Shown here in pieces: positions 35,986-44,498 of a stretch of 64,000 nt of DNA; positions within the stretch are counted from its first letter, which is position 1, and each line of letters opens with the position of its first letter. The stretch spans positions 496,001 to 560,000 of the forward strand of contig NZ_FRBI01000002.1 in the NCBI RefSeq assembly GCF_900142575.1. The letters run 5' to 3'. The notes beneath the pieces are model-generated. The model worked only from the letters and a program-made list of their open reading frames with translations. It did no database searches and was not told the DNA's origin. A program made the translations under genes and the position numbers. This DNA is from Actinacidiphila paucisporea (lineage in GTDB: Bacteria; Actinomycetota; Actinomycetes; Streptomycetales; Streptomycetaceae).

Positions 35986-36648
35986 TTGTACGAAACGAAG
36001 AACCCCCAGCTCACGCCCGAGCTGTACCAGTACGTCCTCGATCACAACCCGCCGCTGGACGAGGTCCAGCGCGAGCTGGTCGACACCACGCACCGCCGCC
36101 TCGCGGGCCAGGCGGGCATGCAGACCGCGGAGGAGCAGGCGCCGCTGCTGGCCTTCCTGGTCCGGCTGACCGGCGCGAGCCGGATCGTGGAGGTGGGCAC
36201 CTTCACCGGCCTGTCCACGCTGTCGATGGCGCAGGCGCTGCCCGAAGGCGGGCAGGTGATCGCCTGCGACATCTCCGAGGAGTGGACCGCGGTGGGCCGC
36301 CAGGCGTGGGCGGACGCGGGCGTCGCCGACCGGATCGACCTGCGGATCGCCCCGGCCATCGACACGCTGCGGGCGCTGCCCGGCGACCGCTGGATCGACC
36401 TGGTCTTCCTCGACGCCGACAAGGAGTCCTACGTCGACTACTGGGAGGAACTGGTCCCGCGGATGAGGCCGGGCGGCCTGCTCGTGGTCGACAACACCCT
36501 CTACCACGGTGCCGTCGCCGATCCCGCGGCCACCGGCGGCGCCGCCGCCATCCGGGCCTTCAACGACCACGTGCGGGCCGACGACCGGGTCGACGACGTC
36601 CTGCTCACCGTCGCCGACGGCCTGACGCTGGCCCGCAGGCTCGCGTAG
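35986..36648 (+). CDS. Class I SAM-dependent O-methyltransferase (CCoAOMT type)
   Basis: A 220-residue methyltransferase of family 3. The SAM-binding motif I is VEVGTFTGLSTLSMA. Metal-ligand blocks are LVFLDADKESYVDYWE and VVDNTLYHGAV. Relatives methylate catechol hydroxyls using a divalent cation. I choose the TTG at 35986 (LYETKNPQLTPE): GGAG lies 7 nt upstream, and the family begins in this way. The frame stays open upstream but runs antisense through the kinase gene. It is divergent from the kinase with a 36-nt gap. Confidence 0.87.
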   Translation: MYETKNPQLTPELYQYVLDHNPPLDEVQRELVDTTHRRLAGQAGMQTAEEQAPLLAFLVRLTGASRIVEVGTFTGLSTLSMAQALPEGGQVIACDISEEWTAVGRQAWADAGVADRIDLRIAPAIDTLRALPGDRWIDLVFLDADKESYVDYWEELVPRMRPGGLLVVDNTLYHGAVADPAATGGAAAIRAFNDHVRADDRVDDVLLTVADGLTLARRLA

Positions 36649-36653
36649 ACATC

Positions 36654-37199
36654 TCAGTGCTGGGGCAGTCCGCGGCGGGGTGGCGGCCTCCTGGTGGTCA
36701 CCGCCGCGTGCTCCCTGGCCTCCCGCTCGCGGGCGGCCTCCTGCGGGTGGCGCTTGCGCCAGTACGGGTTGTCATGTGGGAGCCCGCCGGCGACCCGCCC
36801 GTACAGCCCGAACAACAGCAGCAGCAACCCGACGCCGAAGCTGAACAGCACGTTCGACATCTTGAACGCCAGCAGATTGCTGTCGGTGTCCAGCAGTGCC
36901 AGGTTCACGAAGCCGCTCAGCAGGAAGGCGACGCCCACGCAGATGTTCAGCGTGGAGGCGAAGTTTCCGCCGATGACCATCCCGATGAAGAGCAGCCCGC
37001 CGATCACGATGGAGATGATGCTGAGCGCGCCGTTGGAGTTGAGCCCGGCGATCCGCTCGCCGGCCCTGGACAGGAACGACACGTTGTTCAGCAGGCCCAG
37101 AATGCCGAAGACGACAAGGATCAGGCCCATCACTCCCGCCCCGTAGCGGTAGACCTGGTTCAGCCGGTGGTCGGCGGGGAGGTGGTCGTCGAGTCTCAT
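36654..37199 (-). CDS. DUF4383 membrane protein
   Basis: A 181-residue integral membrane protein with four hydrophobic segments between residues 22 and 135. It opens MRLDDHLPADHRLNQVYRYGAG and has GLLNNVSFLSRAGERIAGLNSNGALS, both DUF4383-like. The C-terminus is basic and Arg/Pro-rich. The function is unknown. ATG 37199 follows GAAGGAGG. It ends 5 nt from the convergent methyltransferase. Confidence 0.84.
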   Translation of the reverse strand: MRLDDHLPADHRLNQVYRYGAGVMGLILVVFGILGLLNNVSFLSRAGERIAGLNSNGALSIISIVIGGLLFIGMVIGGNFASTLNICVGVAFLLSGFVNLALLDTDSNLLAFKMSNVLFSFGVGLLLLLFGLYGRVAGGLPHDNPYWRKRHPQEAAREREAREHAAVTTRRPPPRRGLPQH

Positions 37200-37313
37200 G
37201 GGCGCCTCCTTCGGGGGCTGGACTCGTCGAGGACGCCGTAGCTTCCAGGATAGGTCGGGGCCGCCGGCCCAGCAGCGCGGCGCCCGGCGGGCGGCGCCCG
37301 CTACCCTGAGGCC

Positions 37314-37544
37314 ATGCCTCGTTACGAGTACCGCTGCAAGACCTGTGGCGCCACCTTCGAAATGCGCCGCCCGATGTCGCAGTCCAGCGCCCCGGCGCCC
37401 TGCCCGCAGGGACACGGCGACACGGTGAAGCTGCTGTCGACCGTGTCGGTGGGCGGCACCGCGTCGCCCGCCGCTTCCGCGGGACCCGCACCGGCGCCCG
37501 CGGGCGGCGGGGGCGGCTGCTGCGGTGGCGGCTGCTGCAGCTGA
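37314..37544 (+). CDS. FmdB-family zinc-ribbon protein
   Basis: A 76-residue protein. The N-terminal putative regulatory zinc ribbon (PRYEYRCKTCGATFEMRRPM, Cys 8 and 11, then Cys 31 in CPQGHGD) is the FmdB/CxxC type. An Ala/Pro linker leads to a Gly/Cys-rich end, GGGCCGGGCCS, which may bind metal. The role is unknown; the family is small and widespread. It is a single gene convergent with the coiled-coil gene, 6 nt between stops. Confidence 0.83.
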   Translation: MPRYEYRCKTCGATFEMRRPMSQSSAPAPCPQGHGDTVKLLSTVSVGGTASPAASAGPAPAPAGGGGGCCGGGCCS

Positions 37545-37550
37545 CGCGGG

Positions 37551-38795
37551 TCAGGCGCGGCCGGCCGCCCGGTCCTCCCTGATGTTGGACACCACGCGGT
37601 TCGCCGTCTCCCGGACGGCGGCCGCCTCGGTGAGGAAGGCCCAGTAGTCCGGGTGCCGGCCCTCCAGGGCGGCCAGCGCCCGGTCCAGCCGTGCCACCGC
37701 CTCGTCGAGCGGCCTGGCGTGCCGCGGCTCCGGGGTCGTACGGCCCTGCATCGCCAGCCGCTGGGCGTCCCTGATCACGAAGCGGGTCCGCTCGACCTCG
37801 GCCTTCGGGTCCTTGCTGACCTCGTTGAGCCGGCGCAGCCGGTCGCCGGCGGCGCCCACCGCACCGTCCACGTCGTCCATCAGCGCGCGCACCGACGCCA
37901 GCTTCGCGGTGGCCTGCGCCCACTGCTGCGCGTCCCGTGCCCTGCGCGCCTCGGCGAGCGCCGTCTCGGCCTGCCGTACGGCCTGCGCCGCCTGCTCGGG
38001 CACCTGCTGCAAATCCTCCCAGCAGGCCAGTGAGAAACGCCGCCGCAGCTCGCTGAGCACCGGCGCCACTCCCTCCGCCCGGGTGCCGAGCGCCTGGACG
38101 CGGGTACGCAGCGACACCAGCCGCTTGTCGATCTCCCTGGCCTGCTCCGGCAGGCGCTCGGCCTCGGCCCGCACCGCGTCCGCCTTGCGGCGGATGTCGT
38201 CGGCCCGCTGCACGGTCTCCTTCACGCCGTGCTTGGCGGCGCCCTCGTTGAGCTTGGTCAGCTCCGGGGCCAGTGCCGCGAGGCGGGACGCGAGGTCGTC
38301 GGCGGCGATACCGGCGGTGCGGACCGCGTCCAGCGCGTTGCTCGCGGCCAGCAGCGACTGCTTGGCCTGCTCGCGGGCCGGAGCGAGCCGCGCCAGCTGG
38401 GTCTCCGCCCGGTTCAGCAGGCCGGTCATGGTCGACTGGTAGCGCTCCAGCTCCGTCCTGGTGTTGACCAGGTCGTCCTTGGCGCGGGTCAGCTCGCCGA
38501 CCGCCCGGGAGGCCGACGCGTGGTCCAACTCGTCCCGGTCCAGGTCGTGGGCGTCGACGGTGGCGATGTAAGCCGCGCTGACCTGGTCGATCTTCTCGCC
38601 GAGCGCCCGGAAGCCGGACAGTGCGCGGCTCGCCTCGGGTGACTGCTCGACCGCGGAGATCGTCTCGATGGAGATCTCCAGCTCGCGCTGGGCGGTGTCC
38701 AGCTCGTAGAAGGCCTGCGCGGCGGCGTCCTTCGCCGCCTGTGCCTCCGCACGCAGGTTGTCGCCGCGCCGCCACCACGAACGTGCCGTCGTCAC
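37551..38795 (-). CDS. Long coiled-coil protein of unknown function
   Basis: A 414-residue, almost wholly helical, charged protein, for example REIDKRLVSLRTRVQALGTRAEG and AKDDLVNTRTELERYQSTM. It has no signal or membrane segment. The N-terminus is SWWRRGDNLRAEAQAAKDAAAQ. It may act as a scaffold or cytoskeletal protein, but nothing more can be claimed. GTG 38795 is chosen because GGGGAGAGAGA lies just upstream; a longer frame from 38867 is unlikely. Confidence 0.75.
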   Translation of the reverse strand: MTTARSWWRRGDNLRAEAQAAKDAAAQAFYELDTAQRELEISIETISAVEQSPEASRALSGFRALGEKIDQVSAAYIATVDAHDLDRDELDHASASRAVGELTRAKDDLVNTRTELERYQSTMTGLLNRAETQLARLAPAREQAKQSLLAASNALDAVRTAGIAADDLASRLAALAPELTKLNEGAAKHGVKETVQRADDIRRKADAVRAEAERLPEQAREIDKRLVSLRTRVQALGTRAEGVAPVLSELRRRFSLACWEDLQQVPEQAAQAVRQAETALAEARRARDAQQWAQATAKLASVRALMDDVDGAVGAAGDRLRRLNEVSKDPKAEVERTRFVIRDAQRLAMQGRTTPEPRHARPLDEAVARLDRALAALEGRHPDYWAFLTEAAAVRETANRVVSNIREDRAAGRA

Positions 38796-38966
38796 AGTGA
38801 CTCTCTCTCCCCGCGCTCGCCGCCCACCACCATCGGCTCCATCCTCCCACCCGGTCGCCCCGAACACACGGCCCGGTCCGGCTGCCGCTCACTCCCCTTA
38901 CGCGTCGCCCGATGCGCTTGCCCACCTGCCCCCGCGGCGAGGTAACCTGTGACGTCGCAGTCTCCG

Positions 38967-39038
38967 GGGCGTGTAGCTCAGTGGTAGAGCGCCGCCCTTA
39001 CAAGGCGGATGTCGGCGGTTCGAAACCGTCCACGCCCA
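38967..39038 (+). tRNA. tRNA-Val (anticodon TAC)
   Basis: A full cloverleaf can be drawn. The acceptor stem is GGGCGTG / CACGCCC, the D-arm is GCTC-AGTGGTAGA-GC, and the anticodon stem CCGCC / GGCGG encloses the loop CTTACAA (anticodon TAC, reads GUA). The T-arm is GGCGG-TTCGAAA-CCGTC. The discriminator base is A and CCA is not encoded in full. Ala codons are excluded by the loop. Confidence 0.95.
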
Positions 39039-39174
39039 CCCCCTCTTCTCCTTCCCCGGGCCTCCCCGCCATTACTCGCACGCATGATCGATTGTTTGGC
39101 GTGCCTGTTACTCCTTTCGGGGAACGGCGGCCATCTGCGGGCGCGTCGACCGCCGGGGTGCTGACGATGAACGC

Positions 39175-40077
39175 GTGACCACTTCGAGGGGGAAGCGCAC
39201 AGGCGCCTGGGCGGCACTTGCCGTGGTGACGGCAGCCGTGGGCTCGTGGGGGCTGAGCGGCGTCGCCGCGGCCGCCCCTGCCCACCCGTACCCGCCAGGA
39301 CCCGTACGCCTGCCCGTACCCGTGTCCGTACACCTGCCCGTATCCACAGACGTGACATCCATAGACGTGACCCTGCCCGCGCTTCCGCGCATGCCCGTGT
39401 CCGTCACGCTGCCCATGAGCCACCGCTATCCGCCACCCCCGGACACCGGGGAACCCGTGTCTCCGCACAAGAACCACAAGCGGCACCGGCACCACGAGCC
39501 GCACGAGCCGTACTGGCCGCTGCCACACAAGCCGCGGCTGCCGCGGCCCGCGCACTGGTGCGGGTGGTGGCACCCGGACTGGAAGTGGCCCGATCCGCTG
39601 CACTGCCACAAGCCCCCGCCCTGCCCGCCGCCGAAACCGACGCCGCCGCCGCCGACGCCGCCGCCGACGCCGACACCCGTACCCAAGCCGGTGCCCAAGC
39701 CGCCGCCGAAACCCGCGCCGAAACCCGCGCCGAAACCCGCGCCGAAACCCGCGCCGAAACCGAAGCCGAAACCGAAGCCGGTGGTGCGGGCCGTGGCCCC
39801 GCCGGCGCCGAAACCCGCGCCCAAGCCCGTACCGAAACCCGTACCGAAACCCGTACCGAAACCCGTGACGAAACCCGTGACGAAGCCGAAGCCCACGCCC
39901 AGGCCGGCGCCGCCCGCCGTCGTGCACTGGCCGCGGCAGGCGGTCGTGCCGGCCTCGGCGCCGCAGCCGCACCGGCGCAAGCTCACGACCACGATGCTGC
40001 TCACGACGGTGCCAGGACTGCTGGCGGCCGCTGTGCTCAAGCCGGGGTCAGGGGCGTATCGCAGGAACAACCGGTAG
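39175..40077 (+). CDS. Secreted Lys-Pro repeat surface protein
   Basis: A 300-residue exported protein. The signal peptide (about 1-35, ending GVAAAAPAH) is followed by Val/Pro strand-like repeats and a His-rich patch ([17 protein letters not shown]). A Cys/Trp-rich block ([23 protein letters not shown]) leads into about 100 residues of KP repeats ([16 protein letters not shown]), a rigid stalk suited to crossing the cell wall. The C-terminus has a hydrophobic segment ([18 protein letters not shown]) and a basic tail, with no LPxTG signal. The His/Cys-rich part may bind metal. GTG 39175; the ribosome site is weak. Confidence 0.75.
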   Translation: MTTSRGKRTGAWAALAVVTAAVGSWGLSGVAAAAPAHPYPPGPVRLPVPVSVHLPVSTDVTSIDVTLPALPRMPVSVTLPMSHRYPPPPDTGEPVSPHKNHKRHRHHEPHEPYWPLPHKPRLPRPAHWCGWWHPDWKWPDPLHCHKPPPCPPPKPTPPPPTPPPTPTPVPKPVPKPPPKPAPKPAPKPAPKPAPKPKPKPKPVVRAVAPPAPKPAPKPVPKPVPKPVPKPVTKPVTKPKPTPRPAPPAVVHWPRQAVVPASAPQPHRRKLTTTMLLTTVPGLLAAAVLKPGSGAYRRNNR

Positions 40078-40096
40078 GACGCGAGGGGGAGTTCAG

Positions 40097-40846
40097 ATGT
40101 CGCAATGGGTGGTACTGCTGATCGCGATGGTCGCGGTCTGCGCGGTCGTCGTCACCGTGGTCGTCCTCAGGCAGCGCAGGATCGCCGAGGACGACGACCC
40201 GACGGAGACGCCGGACGTCATCGAGTACATGGTCATGATGATCGGGGTGATCTACGCGATCGTGCTGGGCCTGGCGATCGCCGGAGTGTGGGAGGGCAGG
40301 GGCGCCGCGCAGGCCGACGTGCTGGCCGAGGCGCAGGCACTGCACGAGGTCAAGGCCCGGGTGCAGGTCTACCCGGTCCAGGTCAGGGACAAGGTGCGGG
40401 CGGACGTCGACGCCTATGCCGCCTTCGTCGCGGACAAGGAGTGGTCCACGATGCGCGACCACGGCGAACTGTCGCCGCGGGGTGCGCAGTTGCTCGACCA
40501 ACTGCGGGCTGACGTCACGCAGTTCGACCCGAAGAGCGACCTGGCGGCGCAGGCGTACCAGCCGGTGGTGGACGAGGTCGCGGCCGCCGACGCGGCTCGG
40601 GCGGAGCGCGGGCAGAGCGCGGGCGCGACGATGCCGGGGGTGGTGTGGTTCGGCCTGATCACCGGCGCGCTGGTGACGGTCGGCCTGATCTTCACGCTGC
40701 AGATCAGGCGGTCGGCGAAGGAGTTGCTGCTCGCCGGGCTGTTCAGCGCGCTCATCGCCTTCCTGCTGTTCCTCATCTGGGACCTGGACGCGCCCTTCGG
40801 CAGCGGTCTCGCGGTCTCGGCGGACGTCTTCCGCCAACTGCTCTGA
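40097..40846 (+). CDS. DUF4239 (bestrophin-like) membrane protein
   Basis: A 249-residue protein with N-terminal membrane helices (3-25, 48-70) and two C-terminal ones (about 178-225). Between them is a soluble helical domain. The layout and YMVMMIGVIYAIVLGLAIAGVWEG fit DUF4239, a family with a bestrophin-like arrangement and possible channel role, function unproven. ATG 40097 follows GAGGGGGAG. It starts 19 nt after the KP-repeat gene and is probably cotranscribed. A strong terminator follows. Confidence 0.82.
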   Translation: MSQWVVLLIAMVAVCAVVVTVVVLRQRRIAEDDDPTETPDVIEYMVMMIGVIYAIVLGLAIAGVWEGRGAAQADVLAEAQALHEVKARVQVYPVQVRDKVRADVDAYAAFVADKEWSTMRDHGELSPRGAQLLDQLRADVTQFDPKSDLAAQAYQPVVDEVAAADAARAERGQSAGATMPGVVWFGLITGALVTVGLIFTLQIRRSAKELLLAGLFSALIAFLLFLIWDLDAPFGSGLAVSADVFRQLL

Positions 40847-40861
40847 TCCCAGGGCGCGCAC

Positions 40862-40907
40862 AGTGCGGCCCCGCCGCCCGGTCAGGTCCGGGCGGCGGGG
40901 CCGCACT
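40862..40907. terminator. Bidirectional terminator with 20-bp stem
   Basis: AGTGCGGCCCCGCCGCCCGG (40862-40881) and its exact complement (40888-40907) flank a 6-nt loop TCAGGT. It is placed between the DUF4239 gene (plus) and the encapsulin gene (minus), which end at 40846 and 40924. Confidence 0.88.
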
Positions 40908-40923
40908 CCGTTTCACACGGCGC

Positions 40924-42342
40924 TCAGCGCCAGTTGGACACGTTCACGTTCTCCAGCACGCCGAGCGCGTCGGGGACCAGGACGGCGGCCGAGAAGTACG
41001 TACTGACCAGGTAGCTGATGACCGCCTTCTCGTCGACGCCCATGAAGCGCACGTTCAGACCCGGTTCGTACTCGTCGGGCAGGCCGGTCTGGTTGAGCCC
41101 GATGACGCCCTGGTTGTCCTCGCCGGTACGGATCGCGATGATCGAGCTGGTGCGGGCCTCGGAGACCGGGATCTTGTTGCAGCTGAGGATCGGGATGCCG
41201 CGCCAGGCGGGCACGGTGGAGCCGTGGCACTCGACGGGGTCGGGGTAGAGGCCGGCCCTGGTCCACTCGCGGCCGATGGCCGCGATCGTCCGGGGGTTGG
41301 CCAGCAGGAAGCGGGTCCCGCGGCGACGGCTGATCAGCTCGTCGAGGTCGTCGGGCAGCGGCGGCCCGGCGTGCGGCTGGATGCGCTGTTCGTATTCCGC
41401 GTTGTTGAGCAGCCCGAACTCCGGGTTGTTGATCAGCTCGTGCTCCTGGCGCTCCCGCAGCGCCTCGACGGTGAGCTTGAGCTGCTGCTCGGTCTGGTTC
41501 ATCGGCTCGTTGTAGAGGTCGGCGACCCGGCTGTGGATGCGCAGCACCGTCTGGGCCACGCTCAGTTCGTACTCGCGGGGCTTGACCTCGTAGTCGACGT
41601 AGGTGGCGGGCAGCGCGGCCTCGCCCTTGTGGCCCGAGGCGAGCTCGATGTTCGCCTCGCCGCGCCTGTTGGCCCGCTGGTGCGGGATCGCCCGGACCGC
41701 CTCCAGGTGCGCGCGCAGCGGTGCGACCTGGCCGAGCAGCTGCTCCAGGGCCTGCCGGGGCAGCGCGAGCACGGTGGTGGCGGCGGCCGCGCGGGCGGTG
41801 AAGCCCCACTCGCCGTCGCCGGTGAGCAGCGCCTGCTCGCCGAAGTGGTCGCCGTCGGCCAGGATGCCGAGACGGTTCTGCTCGCCGTACGACCCCTCGC
41901 CGAGCTTCTCGACCTTGCCGTGCGCGATCAGGAAGACCGTGTCGGCCGGCTGCCCCGCCTCGGCGAGCACCTCGCCGGGGGCGAACTCCCGCTGGACGAA
42001 CCGGTCCGCGAGCGCGGTCAGCGCCTCCCCGTTGTCGAAGGACCGCAGCGCGGCGATCTCTCCCAGCTCCTGCGGAATGACCCGGACCTGCGACCCGGTC
42101 TTGACGAACGTCACCCGCCCGTCCCCGACGGCATAGCTCAGCCGCCGGTTGACGCGGTACGTGCCCGCGTTGACCTGCACCCAGGGCAGCACCTTGAGCA
42201 GCCACCTGGACGAGATGCCCTGCATCTGGGGTGTGGACTTGGTTGTCGTGGCCAGATTCCGCGCGGCGGCCGTATCCAGGCTCGTGCGCGGGGCGTCCTG
42301 CGAATTGCCGAGTGCGGTGTCCTGGCCCGCATCAACCGACAT
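40924..42342 (-). CDS. Family 2B encapsulin shell protein with cyclic-nucleotide-binding-like domain
   Basis: A 472-residue HK97-fold shell protein. An N-terminal disordered arm (about 1-45) is followed by shell strands. Inserted is a CAP/cNMP-binding-like domain (about 90-215: [42 protein letters not shown]). Then comes the long shell part with [45 protein letters not shown] helices and [21 protein letters not shown] near the end. Quoted stretches are family hallmarks. Family 2B shells usually enclose terpene cyclases or prenyltransferases; none is visible within this window. The second ATG (42342, MSVDAGQD) is preferred, with GGGAAGG 9 nt upstream; an ATG 6 nt earlier overlaps that site. 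Confidence 0.9.
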   Translation of the reverse strand: MSVDAGQDTALGNSQDAPRTSLDTAAARNLATTTKSTPQMQGISSRWLLKVLPWVQVNAGTYRVNRRLSYAVGDGRVTFVKTGSQVRVIPQELGEIAALRSFDNGEALTALADRFVQREFAPGEVLAEAGQPADTVFLIAHGKVEKLGEGSYGEQNRLGILADGDHFGEQALLTGDGEWGFTARAAAATTVLALPRQALEQLLGQVAPLRAHLEAVRAIPHQRANRRGEANIELASGHKGEAALPATYVDYEVKPREYELSVAQTVLRIHSRVADLYNEPMNQTEQQLKLTVEALRERQEHELINNPEFGLLNNAEYEQRIQPHAGPPLPDDLDELISRRRGTRFLLANPRTIAAIGREWTRAGLYPDPVECHGSTVPAWRGIPILSCNKIPVSEARTSSIIAIRTGEDNQGVIGLNQTGLPDEYEPGLNVRFMGVDEKAVISYLVSTYFSAAVLVPDALGVLENVNVSNWR

Positions 42343-42353
42343 GTGCATGTCCT

Positions 42354-42376
42354 TCCCGTATGGGGGTGATACGGGA
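42354..42376 (-). promoter_or_regulatory. Inverted repeat at the encapsulin ribosome site
   Basis: TCCCGTAT (42354-42361) and ATACGGGA (42369-42376) are perfect arms around 7 nt. On the message strand the second arm ends in the GGGA of GGGAAGG, the Shine-Dalgarno of the encapsulin gene. It may be a hairpin hiding the ribosome site or a repressor operator. The rest of 42343-42502 holds no gene. Confidence 0.6.
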
Positions 42377-42502
42377 TCATTCTTGTCGTGACGCTGGGTG
42401 CTGCCTATTGCCGTATCGAGTGAGAATACTTTTGACGTCAGCGGGGGAGTGTTGCGGGAAACCGCCCCGCGCGGGCGGCCGGTGAAGGCGCCGGGCAGGC
42501 GG

Positions 42503-43189
42503 TCAGAGCGCTTCGACGACCGAGCTGCGGTCAGGGGTCCCGGTGGCGCCCTGCGGCGGGATCGTCAGCGGAACGGCCGCATAGGCCGCGGCGATCGCCG
42601 TACGGCGCTCGCGGCGGAAGACGTAGGCGGCGAAGGCGCCCGCACCCACCAGGGCCACGAAGGACATCAAGGTGCCGAGCCAGCTCGCGCCCAGCCACTC
42701 GCCGCCGATCCAGCCCAGGCCCACGCTGTAGGTCGCCCAGCAGACGCCGGCCAGCGCCGACCACGGCAGGAACTCCCGGGGGCTGCGGCGGGCCGTACCG
42801 GCGCCGAGGCTGACCACGCTGCGGCCGGCGGGAGCGAAGCGGGCGAGCACCACCAGGGCGCCGCCGCCGCTCGCCAGCACCTGGCCGAGCCGGTCGTGCG
42901 CGGCCGACATCCGCCGCGAGGACGCGATGCGCCGGTCGAACCACTCACCGCCGCGGAAGGCCACCCGGTAGGCGATCAGATCGCCCAGGCACGACGCCAC
43001 GGCGGCGCAGCCCAGCAGGGCCAGCACGTCGAGGGTGCCGTCACTGGTGCCCGAGGACCCCGCGGTCGCCGCGCTGACCACCAGCACACCGCTGGGCAGC
43101 ACCGGCACGAAGACGTCCAGCAGGACGGACACCGCGACCAGCACGTAGATCCACGGCCACTCGAAAAGAGAGCCCAGGCCTTGCAGCAC
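42503..43189 (-). CDS. DedA-family membrane protein
   Basis: A 228-residue integral membrane protein with the VTT/DedA layout. A re-entrant N-terminal segment ([15 protein letters not shown]) comes first, then the amphipathic [25 protein letters not shown] block with the family's F/Y-x-P-G-x-R pattern (here FAPAGR). C-terminal helices with Gly/Trp follow. DedA proteins act in lipid scrambling or undecaprenyl-phosphate recycling; the exact role here is unknown. GTG 43189 has GAGGAGG upstream. Confidence 0.87.
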   Translation of the reverse strand: MLQGLGSLFEWPWIYVLVAVSVLLDVFVPVLPSGVLVVSAATAGSSGTSDGTLDVLALLGCAAVASCLGDLIAYRVAFRGGEWFDRRIASSRRMSAAHDRLGQVLASGGGALVVLARFAPAGRSVVSLGAGTARRSPREFLPWSALAGVCWATYSVGLGWIGGEWLGASWLGTLMSFVALVGAGAFAAYVFRRERRTAIAAAYAAVPLTIPPQGATGTPDRSSVVEAL

Positions 43190-43625
43190 CGCGCCTCCTC
43201 GTCCTTCGCCAGTCCTCCGTGCGGTCGCACGTGTCTTTGTCGGGTCCTGTCGGGGTCCTGCAATACCGCAAGAAGGTTTCCGATGCCTGGCGGAGCTTGA
43301 TCCGTGCCGTGTCCGTGTCCGTTTGTGCTGGTCAAGGACTTGCGGAGCTGTCAGTGCCGGTCTCGCGTCGACGGCAGCGGATCTTCAATCGCCGTCAGCC
43401 GTACAGCGTACGCCAGCACGGGCCGACGGCACCGGTCAGGGTGCGTGACGTACGAGACAATCACGACGTTGTCACGACACGAATACTTCCCCGGGCAACG
43501 GTCCGACCCCCGGGAAAGTGCCCGCGCCGCGCCTCCACCGCGTCGGCGCCGTCACCGCTCCCCTGGGGAGCCGTGAAAGGCCGATACTGCAATCTGCCCA
43601 GGTCGGACGTCCCGTACACTGGTGG
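43190..43625. other. Intergenic region upstream of the Mn riboswitch
   Basis: These 436 nt contain no gene that I can support. Short direct repeats are seen (GTCGGGTCCT/GTCGGGGTCCT at about 43239-43260; GTGTCCGTGTCCG near 43310). TACACT at 43615-43620 is a plausible -10 box for the riboswitch transcript. Confidence 0.55.
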
Positions 43626-43772
43626 GCAGCAGAAGGGGAGTAGCTCTTCGCCGGACCGTCGACATACTGCCCGGGTCCGCCTGCGGCGCCGAGAGGCGCG
43701 GCAATGGGACCGGGGCCGGCGCCCGGAGGCTGCGATACGGAAACGTGACGCGGCCAGCGAGACCTTCGGCCG
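43626..43772 (+). ncRNA. yybP-ykoY riboswitch (Mn2+ sensing)
   Basis: The two conserved arms of the yybP-ykoY motif are present. AGAAGGGGAGTAGC (43631-43644) carries the GGGGAGTAG loop; CAGCGAGACCTTCGG (43755-43769) carries the AGCGAGACC loop. GAAGG (43632-43636) pairs with CCTTC (43763-43767) to close P1, as in the known structure. GACATAC and several GC stems lie between. It ends about 90 nt before a GDT1-type transporter gene, a usual target. In known examples Mn2+ binds and turns expression on. Confidence 0.87.
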
Positions 43773-43864
43773 CAGTGTCCCGACGCTGCCGTGCCGAAGC
43801 GACCCCGTTTCTCCGCTGGTGTCTCTCGGCAGGGCAGCCCCCTACCGATCGAGGAATCCGACCC

Positions 43865-44446
43865 GTGCTCAGCTTCACCGTCATCGTCGTCGTCTTCGGC
43901 GTGATCTTCCTGGCCGAACTCCCCGACAAGACGGCACTCGCCAGTCTCATGCTCGGCACCCGCTACCGGGCCTCCTACGTCTTCGCCGGCGTCGCCGCGG
44001 CCTTCCTGGTGCACGTCGCGCTCGCCATCGCCGCGGGCAGCCTGCTGACCCTGCTGCCGCACCGCTGGGTACAGGGCGTGGTGGGGCTGCTCTTCCTCGG
44101 CGGCGCGGCCATGCTCCTGCTGCACAAGGACGAGGGCGAGGAGACCGTCAAGCCGCCCGCCGACCAGAGCTTCTGGAAGGTCGCGGGCGCGGGCTTCACG
44201 CTGATCCTGGTCGCCGAGTTCGGCGACCTCACCCAGATCATGACCGCCAACCTCGCCGCCCGCTACGACGACCCGGTCTCGGTCGGCATCGGCGCGGTTC
44301 TCGGCCTGTGGGCGGTCGGCGCGCTCGGCATCTTCGGCGGGAAAATGCTGATGAAGCGGGTGCCGCTGTCGCTGATCACGAAGATCGCCGCGGGGGTGAT
44401 GGTGGTGCTCGCCGCCTTCAGCCTCTACGAAGCGGTCGCCGGCTGA
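43865..44446 (+). CDS. GDT1/TMEM165 (UPF0016) family Mn2+ transporter
   Basis: A 193-residue membrane protein with six helices in two repeats. Both halves carry the UPF0016 signature: ELPDKT near residue 18 and EFGDLTQ near residue 120. Bacterial relatives (MneA/Mnx type) export Mn2+ or Ca2+ in exchange for protons. The GTG at 43865 follows GAGGA at 43851; the frame upstream is open but is the riboswitch region. The yybP-ykoY riboswitch directly upstream supports Mn2+ as the ion. Confidence 0.92.
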   Translation: MLSFTVIVVVFGVIFLAELPDKTALASLMLGTRYRASYVFAGVAAAFLVHVALAIAAGSLLTLLPHRWVQGVVGLLFLGGAAMLLLHKDEGEETVKPPADQSFWKVAGAGFTLILVAEFGDLTQIMTANLAARYDDPVSVGIGAVLGLWAVGALGIFGGKMLMKRVPLSLITKIAAGVMVVLAAFSLYEAVAG

Positions 44447-44498
44447 GCGCCGGCCCGGGCCGGGTCGTGGCCCTGCGGCCCCGGCTCGGGCTTCGGCT

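Noticed and set aside
39700..39900. CRISPR-like array of short repeats
   Set aside because: The CCGAAACCCGCG-type repeats are in frame, code for KP repeats in a secreted protein, and have no spacers.
42427..42440. TGACGTCA palindrome upstream of the encapsulin gene as a cAMP-response element
   Set aside because: That motif is eukaryotic; bacterial Crp sites differ, so the match is taken as chance despite the cNMP-like domain in the shell protein.
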